Below are positions 1 through 8,270 of a DNA stretch of 64,000 nt, in pieces. The notes under the pieces were generated by a model. The model saw only the letters and a list, made by a program, of their open reading frames with translations. It was not told where the DNA came from and did no database searches. Every line of letters starts with the position of its first letter. Positions within the stretch are counted from its first letter, which is position 1. The DNA comes from Curtobacterium sp. MCPF17_002 (GTDB lineage: Bacteria; Actinomycetota; Actinomycetes; Actinomycetales; Microbacteriaceae): assembly GCF_003234115.2 (NCBI RefSeq), contig NZ_CP126251.1, positions 3,758,212 to 3,822,211 of the forward strand. Reading direction: 5' to 3'. Made by a program: the position numbers and the translations under genes.

Positions 1-950
1 AGCGCCACGAGCCCGACGTTCTGCGCGAACGCCGTGTACGGGAACGTGTTGAACACGCCGCCCACGACGGTGCCGAGCCCGTCCGCGCGGAGACCGTCGG
101 CGAGCGTGCGCTTCGAGACCGGTCGACCGGTGACCTCGCCGACCGCGATCATGTCGCCGGTCGTCTCGGTCATGATCACGAGGCCGACGACGAGCATCGA
201 CACGATCGAGGCGATGTCGAACGTCGGCAGCCCGAAGTGGAACGGCGTCACGAACGCGAACCAGGACGCCTCCCCGATCCCCGACCCGTCGACCATGCCG
301 GGCACGACGAGCGCGACGACCGTGCCGAGGAGCAGCCCGGCCAGCACGGAGACGCGGGCGAGACCGCGCGGCGCGAACCGTTCCACCAGGACGATGGCGA
401 GCAGCACCCCGGCGGCGAACGCCACGTCGAGCGGGTCCGCGGCGCCGTCCTTCCCGCCGTCGGTGACCCAGCCCGCGGCGACGCTCATGAGGGACAGCCC
501 GATGATGAGGATCACGGTGCCGGTGACGATCGGCGGGAACAGCCGGACGAGTTGCGCGAACCACGGCGCGACCACCACCATGAACACGCCGCAGGCGATC
601 GTCGCGCCGTAGACCGCGGTGATCCCGTGCTGCGTGCCGATCGCGATCATCGGGCCGACGGCGGCGAACGTGACGCCCTGCACGAGCGGCAGCCGGACGC
701 CGAAGCGCCAGAACCCGACGGACTGCACGATCGTGGCGAGTCCGGCGACGAACAGGTCGGCGCTGATGAGGAACGCCAGGTCCGCACTGCCGAAGCCCAG
801 CGCCCCGCCGACGATGAGCGGGACGGCGATCGCGCCCGCGTACATCGCGAGGACGTGCTGCAGCCCGAGCGGCAGCAGTCGCGCGAGCGGTGGGACGGTG
901 TCGACGCCGTCCTCGGTCGGTGTCGTGCGCGGTGTCTTCGTGGTCGTCAT
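1..950 (-). CDS. NCS2-family xanthine/uracil permease, 3'-truncated by window edge
   Basis: Inner-membrane nucleobase:cation symporter that imports a purine (xanthine/uric acid type) or uracil. About 316 residues from the ATG at 950 are visible; the C-terminus lies outside the window. Many hydrophobic segments are seen, with the family landmarks QGVTFAAVGPM near residue 92, a TETTGDM motif in the substrate region and FPYTAFAQNVGL near the visible end, which fits the xanthine/uric acid branch better than uracil. A GAGGGG ribosome site precedes the ATG and a TAGCGT -10 lies at 996-991, so unlike many neighbours it has a leader of about 35 nt. Exact substrate cannot be read from sequence. Confidence 0.9.
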   Translation of the reverse strand, partial: MTTTKTPRTTPTEDGVDTVPPLARLLPLGLQHVLAMYAGAIAVPLIVGGALGFGSADLAFLISADLFVAGLATIVQSVGFWRFGVRLPLVQGVTFAAVGPMIAIGTQHGITAVYGATIACGVFMVVVAPWFAQLVRLFPPIVTGTVILIIGLSLMSVAAGWVTDGGKDGAADPLDVAFAAGVLLAIVLVERFAPRGLARVSVLAGLLLGTVVALVVPGMVDGSGIGEASWFAFVTPFHFGLPTFDIASIVSMLVVGLVIMTETTGDMIAVGEVTGRPVSKRTLADGLRADGLGTVVGGVFNTFPYTAFAQNVGLVA

Positions 951-1074
951 GGCGCTGCCCCTCGCGGTCGGTGGATTCCCTGTCCTCCGGACGCTATGCA
1001 GCCCGTGTTTCCCCGGGATGACGGGCGTGGGTCGCGTCGATCACCCGGCCGACGCCCGAAACGCACCCCCGGAC

Positions 1075-1116
1075 GGCCTGGAGGCGCGGTGCCAGCCGGC
1101 ACCGCGCCTCCGGGCC
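1075..1116. repeat. GGAGGCGCG palindrome, copy 1 (probable bidirectional terminator)
   Basis: Perfect 13-bp stem (1081-1093 with 1098-1110) around a 4-nt loop, flanked by GGCC. It lies between the 3' end of the aldo/keto reductase gene and the promoter of the permease gene. The same core recurs at seven other gene ends in this window. Termination is inferred from position and stem strength; there is no U-tract. Confidence 0.75.
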
Positions 1117-1129
1117 GGGGGTTGTCGCG

Positions 1130-2116
1130 TCAGCGACCGATGGTCGACATGTCCGGGTACCGGTCGCCCGTCGGGACGGGCAGCGCCGACAAGCGGGCGA
1201 TCTGGTCGTCGGTGAGGGTGAGTTCCGCGGCACCGACGTTCTCCTCGAGGCGGGAGACCCGCTTCGTGCCGGGGATCGGGACGACGTCGTCGCCCTGGGC
1301 CAGCAGCCACGCGAGCGACACCTGCGCCGGGGTCCCGCCGACCTCGGTGGCGATCTCCCGCACGGCGTCGACGATGCGCATGTTCTGCGCGAACGCCTCC
1401 TGCTGGAAACGCGGGTTCGCCAGGCGGAAGTCGTCGGAGTCGAGGTCGGACGGCTTCGTGATCGCACCGGTCAGGAACCCGCGGCCGAGCGGCGAGTACG
1501 GCACCAGGCCGATGCCGAGTTCGCGGAGGGTGTCGAGCACCTCGCCCTCGGGGTCACGCGTCCAGAGCGAGTACTCGCTCTGGAGCGCCGTGATCGGGTG
1601 GACGGCATGGGCCTTCCGGATCGTCGCGGCGCTCGCCTCGGAGAGTCCGATGTGGCGGATCTTGCCCTCCTGGACGAAGCCGGCGAGCTGGCCGACGATG
1701 TCCTCGATCGGTACCGCCGGGTCGACGCGGTGCTGGTAGTAGAGGTCGATGTGGTCGGTGCCGAGCCGGCGGAGCGATCCCTCGAGCGCCTCCCGGACGG
1801 ACTCGGGAGCGCTCGAGATGCCGCGCTCGGTGCTCGGCGACGTCTCGCCGGGCTGGTGGGTGATGAGGCCGAACTTCGTCGCGATGACGACGTCGTCGCG
1901 ACGGCCCTCGAGTGCCCGCCGCAGCAGGTCCTCGTTCGTGTAGGGGCCGTACGCCTCGGCGGTGTCGAACAGGGTGACGCCGAGGTCGATCGCGCGGTGG
2001 ATGGTGCGGATCGACTCGTCGTCGTCGGTGCCGGCGCCCGTGTAGAAGGCGCTCATGCCCATGGTGCCGAGGCCGATCGGGCCGACCTCGAGGTCTGCGA
2101 GCTTGCGTGTCTGCAT
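1130..2116 (-). CDS. aldo/keto reductase (AKR13-like)
   Basis: NADPH-dependent carbonyl reductase, 328 residues, cytosolic. The TIM-barrel AKR signatures are all present: [13 protein letters not shown] near the N-terminus, FDTAEAYGP with the tetrad Asp and Tyr, VVIATKFG with Lys, YYQHRVDP with His, and the IPGTKR cofactor loop. The ATG at 2116 was chosen over upstream codons because a TAGACC -10 hexamer (2129-2124) lies 7 nt before it, implying a leaderless mRNA. It is monocistronic. Quinone or aldehyde reduction is usual for the group; the real substrate is unknown. Confidence 0.93.
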   Translation of the reverse strand: MQTRKLADLEVGPIGLGTMGMSAFYTGAGTDDDESIRTIHRAIDLGVTLFDTAEAYGPYTNEDLLRRALEGRRDDVVIATKFGLITHQPGETSPSTERGISSAPESVREALEGSLRRLGTDHIDLYYQHRVDPAVPIEDIVGQLAGFVQEGKIRHIGLSEASAATIRKAHAVHPITALQSEYSLWTRDPEGEVLDTLRELGIGLVPYSPLGRGFLTGAITKPSDLDSDDFRLANPRFQQEAFAQNMRIVDAVREIATEVGGTPAQVSLAWLLAQGDDVVPIPGTKRVSRLEENVGAAELTLTDDQIARLSALPVPTGDRYPDMSTIGR

Positions 2117-2245
2117 GCGTGCAGGTCTACTCCGGTGTCCTCGGTTGGAGGGAGGCACTGACCGTGCCGGTCAGACTGCGGTCAGGTTGGTGCGGATCCT
2201 CCAAGGTCTCCCACCGGTGTCGCCCGGTGCTGGTGTGATCAGGGC

Positions 2246-2788
2246 GTGAACCTGTACTTCCGACTGTTCCTACTGCAGTTGCGCACCCGGCTCCGCCCAG
2301 CGATCGGCGGGCGTCGTCCGTCGCTCTGGGACGAGGTCCGTACCCCGTTCCGCGTGACCCTGACCGACCTCGACCCGCTGCGGCACGTCAACAACGGGAA
2401 GTACCTGTCGATGCTCGACCTCGGCCGGCTCGACCTCATGCTGCGGTCGGGCTTCTGGGGCGAGATCGCCGAGCGCGGGTGGTACCCGGTCGTGTCCGCG
2501 CAGACGATCACCTACAAGCGGTCGCTGACGCTCGGGCAGCGCTTCGAACTCGTGACGCGGGTGCTCGGGTTGGACGACCGGGCCGCGTACCTGGAGCAGA
2601 CGTTCGTCCGGCGCGGAACCGTGGTCGCGCGTGCCGTCGTGCAGGCGCGCTTCTTGCGGAGGGCCGGCGGGACGGTGACGCCGTCGGAGCTGCTCGAGGC
2701 GGCGGGCAGCGCGGACCACGACCTGACGTTGCCGGAGTGGGTGCACGATTGGGCCGGAGCGACGCGGATCAGCAGCACGACCGAGTGA
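2246..2788 (+). CDS. hotdog-fold acyl-CoA thioesterase-like protein
   Basis: 180-residue protein of the 4HBT hotdog superfamily, closest in style to the FadM/THEM6-like group. After a basic N-terminus comes TDLDPLRHVNNGKYLSMLD, the classic Asp...HVNN active-site region, then RLDLMLRSGFW and a VVSAQTITYKRSLTLGQ strand typical of the fold. Such proteins hydrolyse acyl-CoA thioesters, but substrate and pathway are not evident here. The GTG start is supported by a TGTGAT -10 at 2234-2239, six nt upstream (leaderless). It runs the same way as the next two genes, each of which has its own -10. Confidence 0.8.
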   Translation: MNLYFRLFLLQLRTRLRPAIGGRRPSLWDEVRTPFRVTLTDLDPLRHVNNGKYLSMLDLGRLDLMLRSGFWGEIAERGWYPVVSAQTITYKRSLTLGQRFELVTRVLGLDDRAAYLEQTFVRRGTVVARAVVQARFLRRAGGTVTPSELLEAAGSADHDLTLPEWVHDWAGATRISSTTE

Positions 2789-2853
2789 GGGCAGGGGCAC
2801 AGCCAGTATTCCAGATGTTGACGGATGCGGGCGTCGTCGCTAGGTTCCCGTCC

Positions 2854-3105
2854 ATGACCAAGCTCCTCACGAACCCGCTGATCGCGGTCGTCGTCTCGGT
2901 CGGTGCCCTCGTCGCCGGGGCGACCGTCGCGGCGGAGACGGCCGGCTCCCCGGATCAGTGGGCCGGAGCCCTCGTCCTCGGCCTCGTCGCCGGTGCAGGG
3001 GGCTGCTGGGTCGGAACGACCATCCGCGTCCGTCGGCGGAACGTGGCCGGTCGGCCAGCGGATCTCACCCGCCCGACGGACGGCGGGGCGCCCCAGGCGG
3101 CGTAG
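2854..3105 (+). CDS. small two-helix membrane protein
   Basis: 83 residues. Two hydrophobic helices (about residues 9-27 and 38-56) are separated by a short Ala/Gly/Ser-rich turn and followed by a basic, Pro-rich cytoplasmic tail (RVRRRN...). No family was recognised. The ATG is supported by a TAGGTT -10 at 2841-2846, seven nt upstream, implying leaderless translation. Its stop codon TAG at 3103-3105 is itself the first half of the next gene's -10. Confidence 0.65.
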   Translation: MTKLLTNPLIAVVVSVGALVAGATVAAETAGSPDQWAGALVLGLVAGAGGCWVGTTIRVRRRNVAGRPADLTRPTDGGAPQAA

Positions 3106-3114
3106 ACAGGTCGG

Positions 3115-4689
3115 GTGACCGAACCAGATTCCGACCACCGGACCCCCGCGACCACCCGGCGCGTGCTGCTCGCCGGGGGAGTGGGACTCGGGATCGCCGG
3201 GGTCCTGGCAGCGTGCTCACGGCCGGGTCCGTCGCCGTCGCCATCGCCGTCCGCGACCACGACGACGACCCCGAGCCCGACCGGTACCCGGACGGCCAGC
3301 CCGACGCCCGGCGGCCCGGACTCGTGGGATGCCCTGGCCGCCGCCGTCTCCGGTCGGCTGCTCCGCTCCGGGTCGAACGGGTGGAACACCGCACGGCTCG
3401 TCGAGAACCCCCGGTACGACGACGCCGACCCGCAGGGGATCCTCCGCGCCACGGGGACGGCGGATGTGCAGGCCGGGCTGGCCTTCGCCCGCAACACGCG
3501 CACCCCCGTGGCGCTCCGAGCGGGCGGCCACTCGTACACGGGCTGGTCCGCCGGCGGTGCGAGCGGCACCGACGTCCCGCGCTCGCTGGTGATCAGCACG
3601 CAGGACCTCGACCAGGTCGAGCTGCACGACGACGGCACGGTGGCGATCGGCCCGGGCGCGCAACTCGGCGACGTGTACGCCACCCTCGCGAAGGCCGGAC
3701 GGGCGATCGGCGCGGGGTCCTGCCCGACGGTCGGCATCGGCGGCCTCACGCTCGGCGGCGGCGTCGGAGTGCTCGTACGCTCCTTCGGCCTCACCTGCGA
3801 CCAACTGACCGGCGTGACCCTCGTCACGCCGGACGGCACCGTGCACGAGATCTCCGCGACCGCCGAACCGGACCTGTTCTGGGCCTGCCGGGGCGGCGGT
3901 GGTGGAACGGTCGGCGTCGTGACCGCGCTGACCTACCGGACGCAGACCGCGCCTCCCGTCCTCCTCTTCCGCATCACCTTCGCGTGGTCGGCCGCCGCTG
4001 CCGTCGTGCGTGCCTGGCAGGACTGGGCGCCCACCGCGGACAAGCAGTTGTGGTCAACGCTCAAGTTGCTGAACGGCACTCGGCACACGGCCCCCACCGT
4101 CACCGTGACCGGCGTCTGGACCGGTTCGAAGACCGGCGCGGACACCACCGTCGACGGTTTCATCCGCGCGACAGGTGCGAAGCCGCTCGCGCACACCGCA
4201 CAGCAGCTGACGTACGGCGCGGCGATGTCGGCACTCGCCGGGAAGCCGCAGCGGGTGTCCCAGGCGGCCACGTCGTCGATCGGGACCGCGAAGCTGACCG
4301 ACGCGCAGATCGACACCCTCGTGCAGCACGCAGCGGCGGCGGGCGACGTGTCCGGCAACCGGGAGGGCGGCGTCGCCCTCGACGCCCTCGGCGGTGCCGT
4401 GTCGGAGGTCGGCCGGACCGACTCAGCGTTCCCGTGGCGGGATGCCCTGATGACCGTGCAGTACACCGCGGTCTTCGCGGACGGTGCGGACCCGGCGCCG
4501 TTCGACGCGTACGTGCGGGGGTTCCGGAAGGCGATGCGGCCGGCCTGGGGTGACGCGGCGTACGCGAACTACTGCGACGCGGCGATCACGGACCCGGCGG
4601 ACTACTTCGACGTGAACGCCTCGCGGCTGCACCGCATCGCGGAGCAGGCGGACCCGACGGGGGTGCTGGCGCAGCCGCACTGGGTGTGA
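3115..4689 (+). CDS. secreted FAD-linked oxidase, berberine-bridge-enzyme type (Tat/lipoprotein)
   Basis: Exported flavoprotein oxidase of 524 residues. The N-terminus has a twin-Arg (RR at 15-16), a hydrophobic stretch and a lipobox LAAC with Cys34, then a Ser/Thr/Pro linker, so it is probably anchored outside the membrane. The PCMH FAD domain follows: LRAGGHSYTGW with His138, the residue that carries covalent flavin in this family, then a Gly-rich VGIGGLTLGGGVG segment. The C-terminus matches the BBE domain (YANYCDAAI...YFDVNASRLHRI). Substrates are often oligosaccharides or alcohols; the substrate here is unknown. The GTG start has a TAGACA -10 at 3103-3108, overlapping the previous stop. 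Confidence 0.88.
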   Translation: MTEPDSDHRTPATTRRVLLAGGVGLGIAGVLAACSRPGPSPSPSPSATTTTTPSPTGTRTASPTPGGPDSWDALAAAVSGRLLRSGSNGWNTARLVENPRYDDADPQGILRATGTADVQAGLAFARNTRTPVALRAGGHSYTGWSAGGASGTDVPRSLVISTQDLDQVELHDDGTVAIGPGAQLGDVYATLAKAGRAIGAGSCPTVGIGGLTLGGGVGVLVRSFGLTCDQLTGVTLVTPDGTVHEISATAEPDLFWACRGGGGGTVGVVTALTYRTQTAPPVLLFRITFAWSAAAAVVRAWQDWAPTADKQLWSTLKLLNGTRHTAPTVTVTGVWTGSKTGADTTVDGFIRATGAKPLAHTAQQLTYGAAMSALAGKPQRVSQAATSSIGTAKLTDAQIDTLVQHAAAAGDVSGNREGGVALDALGGAVSEVGRTDSAFPWRDALMTVQYTAVFADGADPAPFDAYVRGFRKAMRPAWGDAAYANYCDAAITDPADYFDVNASRLHRIAEQADPTGVLAQPHWV

Positions 4690-4760
4690 GGGGAGCGCCG
4701 GGTGGCCGGGGTGCGCCGGGGTGACGCCGGGGTGGCGCCGGGTGGCCGGGGTGGCGCCGG

Positions 4761-4863
4761 GGTGAGATCGCACTTCGGCGGCGACCGGCGCGCTGGTCGG
4801 CCGCGAAAGTGCGATCTCACCACCGAGCACGGGACAGCCCGGCCGCGAAAGTGCGATCTCACC
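4761..4863. repeat. intergenic inverted repeat GTGAGATCGCACTT (three arms)
   Basis: GGTGAGATCGCACTT at 4761-4775 is repeated inverted at 4807-4821 and again at 4849-4863. Either right arm can pair with the left arm to give a 15-bp stem, so two alternative hairpins are possible. The element fills most of the gap before the leaderless gene at 4951. It is followed by a (CCGCCA/CCGCCG)n low-complexity run to about 4922. Function is unknown; it resembles in build, not in sequence, the elements at 24.4 and 30.2 kb. Confidence 0.8.
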
Positions 4864-4950
4864 TCCGCCACCGCCGCCGCCGCCACCGCCACCACCGCCG
4901 CCGCCGCCGCAACCACCGCCGCGGAGCGCGGGTCGCCCTACGATGACCGC

Positions 4951-5535
4951 ATGGACGCCGAGGACCTCGTACTGCCGGACGCCGCAGCGTGGCGCGCCTG
5001 GCTCGACGACCACGAGGACGAACCGGACGGGGTGTGGCTCGTCCTCGCGAAGAAGGGCACCACGGAGCCGACGACCCTGAGCTACGACCAGGCGCTCGAC
5101 GAGGCGCTCTGCTCCGGGTGGATCGACGGGCAGAAGCGCGGGCGGGACGAGGCGACCTTCCGGCAGCGGTTCACCCCGCGTCGGAAGGCCTCCCTGTGGT
5201 CGCAGCGGAACATCGGCCTCGTCGCGACCCTGATCGCCGAGGGACGGATGCGCGATCGGGGCCGGTCGGAGATCGACCGCGCGAAGGGCGACGGCCGGTG
5301 GGATCGCGCGTACGCGGGCGCTGCGACCGCCGCCGTGCCGGAGGACCTGCGGGCGGCGCTCGACGCGTCTCCCGCCGCGGCAGCGCTGTTCGCCGAACTC
5401 GACGCCACGAACCGGTACGCGGTGGTGCACAGGATCGTCACGGCGCCGAGTGCCACGGCTCGGACGAACCGGCTGACGAAGCTCGTCGGCGGCCTGGAGC
5501 GAGGCGAGACCCCCTACCCGCGGCGCGAGCGCTGA
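4951..5535 (+). CDS. YdeI/OmpD-associated (OmdA) family protein
   Basis: 194 residues. The N-terminal half shows the family pattern AWRAWLDDHEDEPDGVWLVLAKKG, then LDEALCSGWIDGQKRG and RFTPRRKASLWSQRN, typical of the YdeI/OmpD-associated family found widely in actinobacteria. The role is poorly defined; links to peptide or bacteriocin resistance come from enterobacterial relatives only. The ATG at 4951 is chosen because a TACGAT -10 occupies 4939-4944, six nt upstream (leaderless). Confidence 0.82.
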   Translation: MDAEDLVLPDAAAWRAWLDDHEDEPDGVWLVLAKKGTTEPTTLSYDQALDEALCSGWIDGQKRGRDEATFRQRFTPRRKASLWSQRNIGLVATLIAEGRMRDRGRSEIDRAKGDGRWDRAYAGAATAAVPEDLRAALDASPAAAALFAELDATNRYAVVHRIVTAPSATARTNRLTKLVGGLERGETPYPRRER

Positions 5536-5536
5536 C

Positions 5537-5600
5537 GCGAAGCGCCAGCGCGAACGCGAAGCGCCACCGCGAACGCGAACGCGAAGCGCCAGCGCTAGCG
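5537..5600. repeat. short direct repeats GCGAAGCGCCA between convergent genes
   Basis: Three copies of GCGAAGCGCCA start at 5537, 5556 and 5581, linked by GCGAAC-rich spacers. They begin two bases after one stop codon and run into the stop of the opposing gene, ending in the palindrome GCGCTAGCGC. It may act as a convergent terminator or may be simple slippage; no function can be assigned. Confidence 0.6.
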
Positions 5601-6518
5601 CGCCCGGACCCCGACCTCGAGCCCCCGGTGGTCGCTCCCGTTCGCCGGGAGGACCTCCGTCGACGTGGTGTCGAGCCCGCGCACGAACACGTGGTCGATC
5701 CGCACGACCGGCAGCTGTGCCGGCCAGGTGAACCGGAAGCCGCCACCCTCGTCGAGCATCCCGGTGAGGGGCAGCATCTTCGGGTCCTTCGAGCCGCCGT
5801 TGAAGTCACCGGCGACCACCAGGCGTGCGGCGCCGTCGGCCCGGACCGCCGTCGCGAGCGCGGTCAGCATCGTCGGCCGGCCGTCCTCACCGCCGAGGCG
5901 GAGCGAGTCCATGTGCACGACGTACAGCCGGACGTCGCCCAGCTCGGTGTCGACGGTGACCCGGAGCGCACGTGCCCAGCCCAGGCCGAGCGTCATGGGT
6001 TCCCCGTCGCTGAGTGCGGTGCGGCTCCACACGCCGATGGAACCGACGCGGTAGTGGTGCGGGTACCGCTCGTCGAGCACACCCGAGACCGCGGTGCCGG
6101 AGTCGGCGGTGAGTTCCTCGAGTGCGATGACGTCCGGCTTCCGGGACGCGATCGACCGCGCGGTCGCCGCGGGGTCCGTGTTCGCCGCCTCGACGTTCTC
6201 GGTGACGATGGACAGCTGCGCCGGCCCGGACGCCGCCGGCACGAGCACCCCGGGCAGGATCGCGAACGCCCACGCCGCCACGAACGCGACCGACAGCAGG
6301 GCGAGCCGCTTCGACCGGGTGCCGAGTGCGATCACCGCGACGGGGATCAGCAGGACCGCGAGCCAGGGCAGGAGCGATCCGACGACCGACCCCGCGGTGC
6401 CGAGGACACCGAGCACGGCGGGGAGGACGAGGACGACGATCCCGGCGAACAGCACGACCCCGACGACACCGATGACGAGCGAGCGGCCGGGACTCCGTCG
6501 TGGGGAACGGAAGGGCAC
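5595..6518 (-). CDS. membrane-anchored endonuclease/exonuclease/phosphatase-family protein
   Basis: 307 residues. A basic N-terminus is followed by three hydrophobic helices (about residues 12-35, 40-62 and 67-90), then an external catalytic domain of the EEP fold: IVTENVEAAN, VIALEEL (metal Glu), YVVHMDSLR, VVAGDFNGG (Asp-Phe-Asn) and the terminal GSDHRGLEV (Asp-His). All catalytic positions are present. Such proteins hydrolyse nucleic-acid or phospho-/sphingolipid phosphodiesters; the substrate here is unknown. The GTG at 6518 is preceded by a TATGCT -10 (6530-6525), so it is leaderless and a much longer reading frame upstream is not used. Confidence 0.85.
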   Translation of the reverse strand: MPFRSPRRSPGRSLVIGVVGVVLFAGIVVLVLPAVLGVLGTAGSVVGSLLPWLAVLLIPVAVIALGTRSKRLALLSVAFVAAWAFAILPGVLVPAASGPAQLSIVTENVEAANTDPAATARSIASRKPDVIALEELTADSGTAVSGVLDERYPHHYRVGSIGVWSRTALSDGEPMTLGLGWARALRVTVDTELGDVRLYVVHMDSLRLGGEDGRPTMLTALATAVRADGAARLVVAGDFNGGSKDPKMLPLTGMLDEGGGFRFTWPAQLPVVRIDHVFVRGLDTTSTEVLPANGSDHRGLEVGVRAR

Positions 6519-6626
6519 CCGAGGAGCATACGAAGCCGATCTGACAGCGGCCGGGGACACGATCCGGGCAGCGCGTGGGGGACACCGTTCCAGGGACCGC
6601 TGACGCGCCGGGCGTAGACCGGGGAC

Positions 6627-7508
6627 ATGACCACTGGTACCGACACCACGAACCGTCCGGCTGCCGCTTCCGGCACCTTCCGCATCGGTGGGGACCTCGA
6701 GGTCCACCGCCTCGGTTACGGCACGATGCAGCTCACCGGGCCCGGCGTCTGGGGACCGCCGAAGGACCACGACGAGGCTGTCCGGGTGCTCAAGCGCGCC
6801 GTCGAACTCGGCGTCGACTTCTTCGACACCGCCGACAGCTACGGCCCCTACGTCGCCGAGGAGCTCCTCCGCGAGGCACTGCACCCCTACGGCGACGACG
6901 TCGTCATCGCGACGAAGGCGGGACTGACCCGCACCGGCCCGAACGTCTGGCCGCCAGTCGGGCGTCCCGAGTACCTGCGGCAGGAGGCGGAGATGAGCCT
7001 CCGCCGTCTCGGCCTCGAGCGCATCGACCTGTTCCAGCTGCACCGGATCGACCCGAAGGTCCCGCTGGAGGACCAGGTCGGCGAGCTGAAGCAGCTGCAG
7101 GACGAGGGCAAGATCCGCCACATCGGCCTGTCCGAGGTGTCCGTCGACGAGGTCAAGGCGGCGCAGGAGATCGCGACGATCGTCACGGTGCAGAACCTCT
7201 ACAACCTGCAGAAGCGCGACGCCGAGGAACTCCTCGACTGGTCGGAGGAGCAGGGCATCGGGTTCATCCCGTGGTTCCCGCTCGCGACGGGCGGGCTCAC
7301 GGGTGCGGACTCCCCGCTCACCGAGATCGCCGACCGGAAGGGCGCGACGCCCGCCCAGCTCGCGCTGGCCTGGCTGCTCAAGCGGTCGCCGGTCATGCTG
7401 CCGATCCCGGGGACGTCGAGTGTCGCCCACCTGGAGGACAACCTCCAGGGTGCGACGGTCGAGCTCACCGACGAGGAGTTCGAGGAGCTGTCCAAGCTGG
7501 GGAGCTGA
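6627..7508 (+). CDS. aldo/keto reductase
   Basis: 293-residue NADPH-dependent oxidoreductase. AKR signatures: [21 protein letters not shown] (Asp, Tyr), VVIATKAG (Lys), LFQLHRIDP (His), [11 protein letters not shown] and IPGTSS for cofactor binding. It is shorter than the AKR at 1130-2116, with a compact C-terminus, and resembles the YdbC-like oxidoreductases. It is leaderless: TAGACC at 6615-6620, six nt before the ATG. A perfect palindrome just after the stop separates it from the PadR operon. The substrate is unknown. Confidence 0.92.
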   Translation: MTTGTDTTNRPAAASGTFRIGGDLEVHRLGYGTMQLTGPGVWGPPKDHDEAVRVLKRAVELGVDFFDTADSYGPYVAEELLREALHPYGDDVVIATKAGLTRTGPNVWPPVGRPEYLRQEAEMSLRRLGLERIDLFQLHRIDPKVPLEDQVGELKQLQDEGKIRHIGLSEVSVDEVKAAQEIATIVTVQNLYNLQKRDAEELLDWSEEQGIGFIPWFPLATGGLTGADSPLTEIADRKGATPAQLALAWLLKRSPVMLPIPGTSSVAHLEDNLQGATVELTDEEFEELSKLGS

Positions 7509-7521
7509 CGCTCCAGGAGGC

Positions 7522-7563
7522 GGACTGGAGGCGCGGTGCCAGCTGGCACCGCGCCTCCAGTCC
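7522..7563. repeat. GGAGGCGCG palindrome, copy 2 (perfect 42-bp palindrome)
   Basis: Fully symmetric 42 bp (21-bp arms, no loop) starting 13 nt after the aldo/keto reductase stop. It is probably a terminator insulating that gene from the PadR promoter immediately downstream. Confidence 0.8.
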
Positions 7564-7581
7564 GTCCGGTGCTTGCGCCTG

Positions 7582-7610
7582 CATACCCGGTATGGCCATA
7601 CTCAGTATGG
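7582..7610 (+). promoter_or_regulatory. PadR operator: two adjacent palindromes
   Basis: CATACCCGGTATG (7582-7594) and CCATACTCAGTATGG (7596-7610) are back-to-back palindromes about 60 nt upstream of the PadR gene. They share ATAC...GTAT arms and probably bind two PadR dimers for autorepression of the PadR-ABC operon. The second contains TACTCAG, also found before the other PadR gene at 25.1 kb. Confidence 0.7.
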
Positions 7611-7667
7611 TCAGGCCCGGTCGGGCTGACGACAGGGGCCGACGACGGCCGTGACGGGGGGACGACG

Positions 7668-8270
7668 ATGAGCGTACGGATGGGCGTGCTGGCGCTGCTG
7701 GTGGGGGGACCCGGCTACGGGTACCAGCTCCGGGGGGAGTTCGAGCACCGGACCGGAGGGACCTGGCCCCTCAACATCGGGCAGGTGTACACGACGCTGG
7801 ACCGGCTCGAACGCGACGGCCTCGTGGCCCGCGGCGACGCCGACGACGACGGCCACGTCGTCTACACGGCGACCGACGCCGGACGCGACGAGGTGGCGCG
7901 CTGGTTCAGCGAACCGGTGCCCGCGAAGCGCGGCCGCGACGAGCTCGCGATCAAGTTCGCCCTGGCGGTGACGGTGCCCGGCGTCGACGTGACGCACCTC
8001 GTGCAGGTGCAGCGGACGGCCGCTGTGCGGAACCTGCAGGACCTCACCCGGCTGAAGCGCACGTCCGACCCCGCGTCGGACCTGGCGTGGTCGCTCGTCC
8101 TCGAGTCGATGCTGTTCCAGGCCGAGGCCGAGGTCCGCTGGCTCGACCACGTGGAGTCGAGCGTCGCGCGGTACCGGCCGGACGAGCACCCGGCACCGAC
8201 ACCGGCACCCGCCGGCTCGACTCGTGCTCCCTCGACGTCGGCCGACGCGACCGCTCGGAGCACCCGGTGA
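7668..8270 (+). CDS. PadR-family transcriptional regulator
   Basis: 200 residues, subfamily with a C-terminal Vir-like helical domain. The N-terminal winged helix has MGVLALLVGGPGYGYQLRGEF and IGQVYTTLDRLERDGLV, followed by a wing ending in YTATDAG. It probably represses its own operon through the palindromes at 7582-7610 and is relieved by a compound that the downstream ABC system exports. The ATG is preceded by a GGGGGG Shine-Dalgarno-like run. The last codons overlap the next gene by GTGA, and the tail is Ala/Pro/Thr-rich and disordered. Confidence 0.9.
   Translation: MSVRMGVLALLVGGPGYGYQLRGEFEHRTGGTWPLNIGQVYTTLDRLERDGLVARGDADDDGHVVYTATDAGRDEVARWFSEPVPAKRGRDELAIKFALAVTVPGVDVTHLVQVQRTAAVRNLQDLTRLKRTSDPASDLAWSLVLESMLFQAEAEVRWLDHVESSVARYRPDEHPAPTPAPAGSTRAPSTSADATARSTR

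Noticed and set aside
4864..4922. (CCGCCA/CCGCCG)n run considered as a coding start extension for the YdeI-like gene
   Set aside because: It would add a Thr/Ala-repeat N-terminus; the leaderless promoter TACGAT and ATG at 4951 explain the gene better.
6519..7430. N-terminal extension of the EEP protein by 300 residues
   Set aside because: It is antisense to the aldo/keto reductase gene and lacks any domain; the GTG at 6518 has a proper -10.
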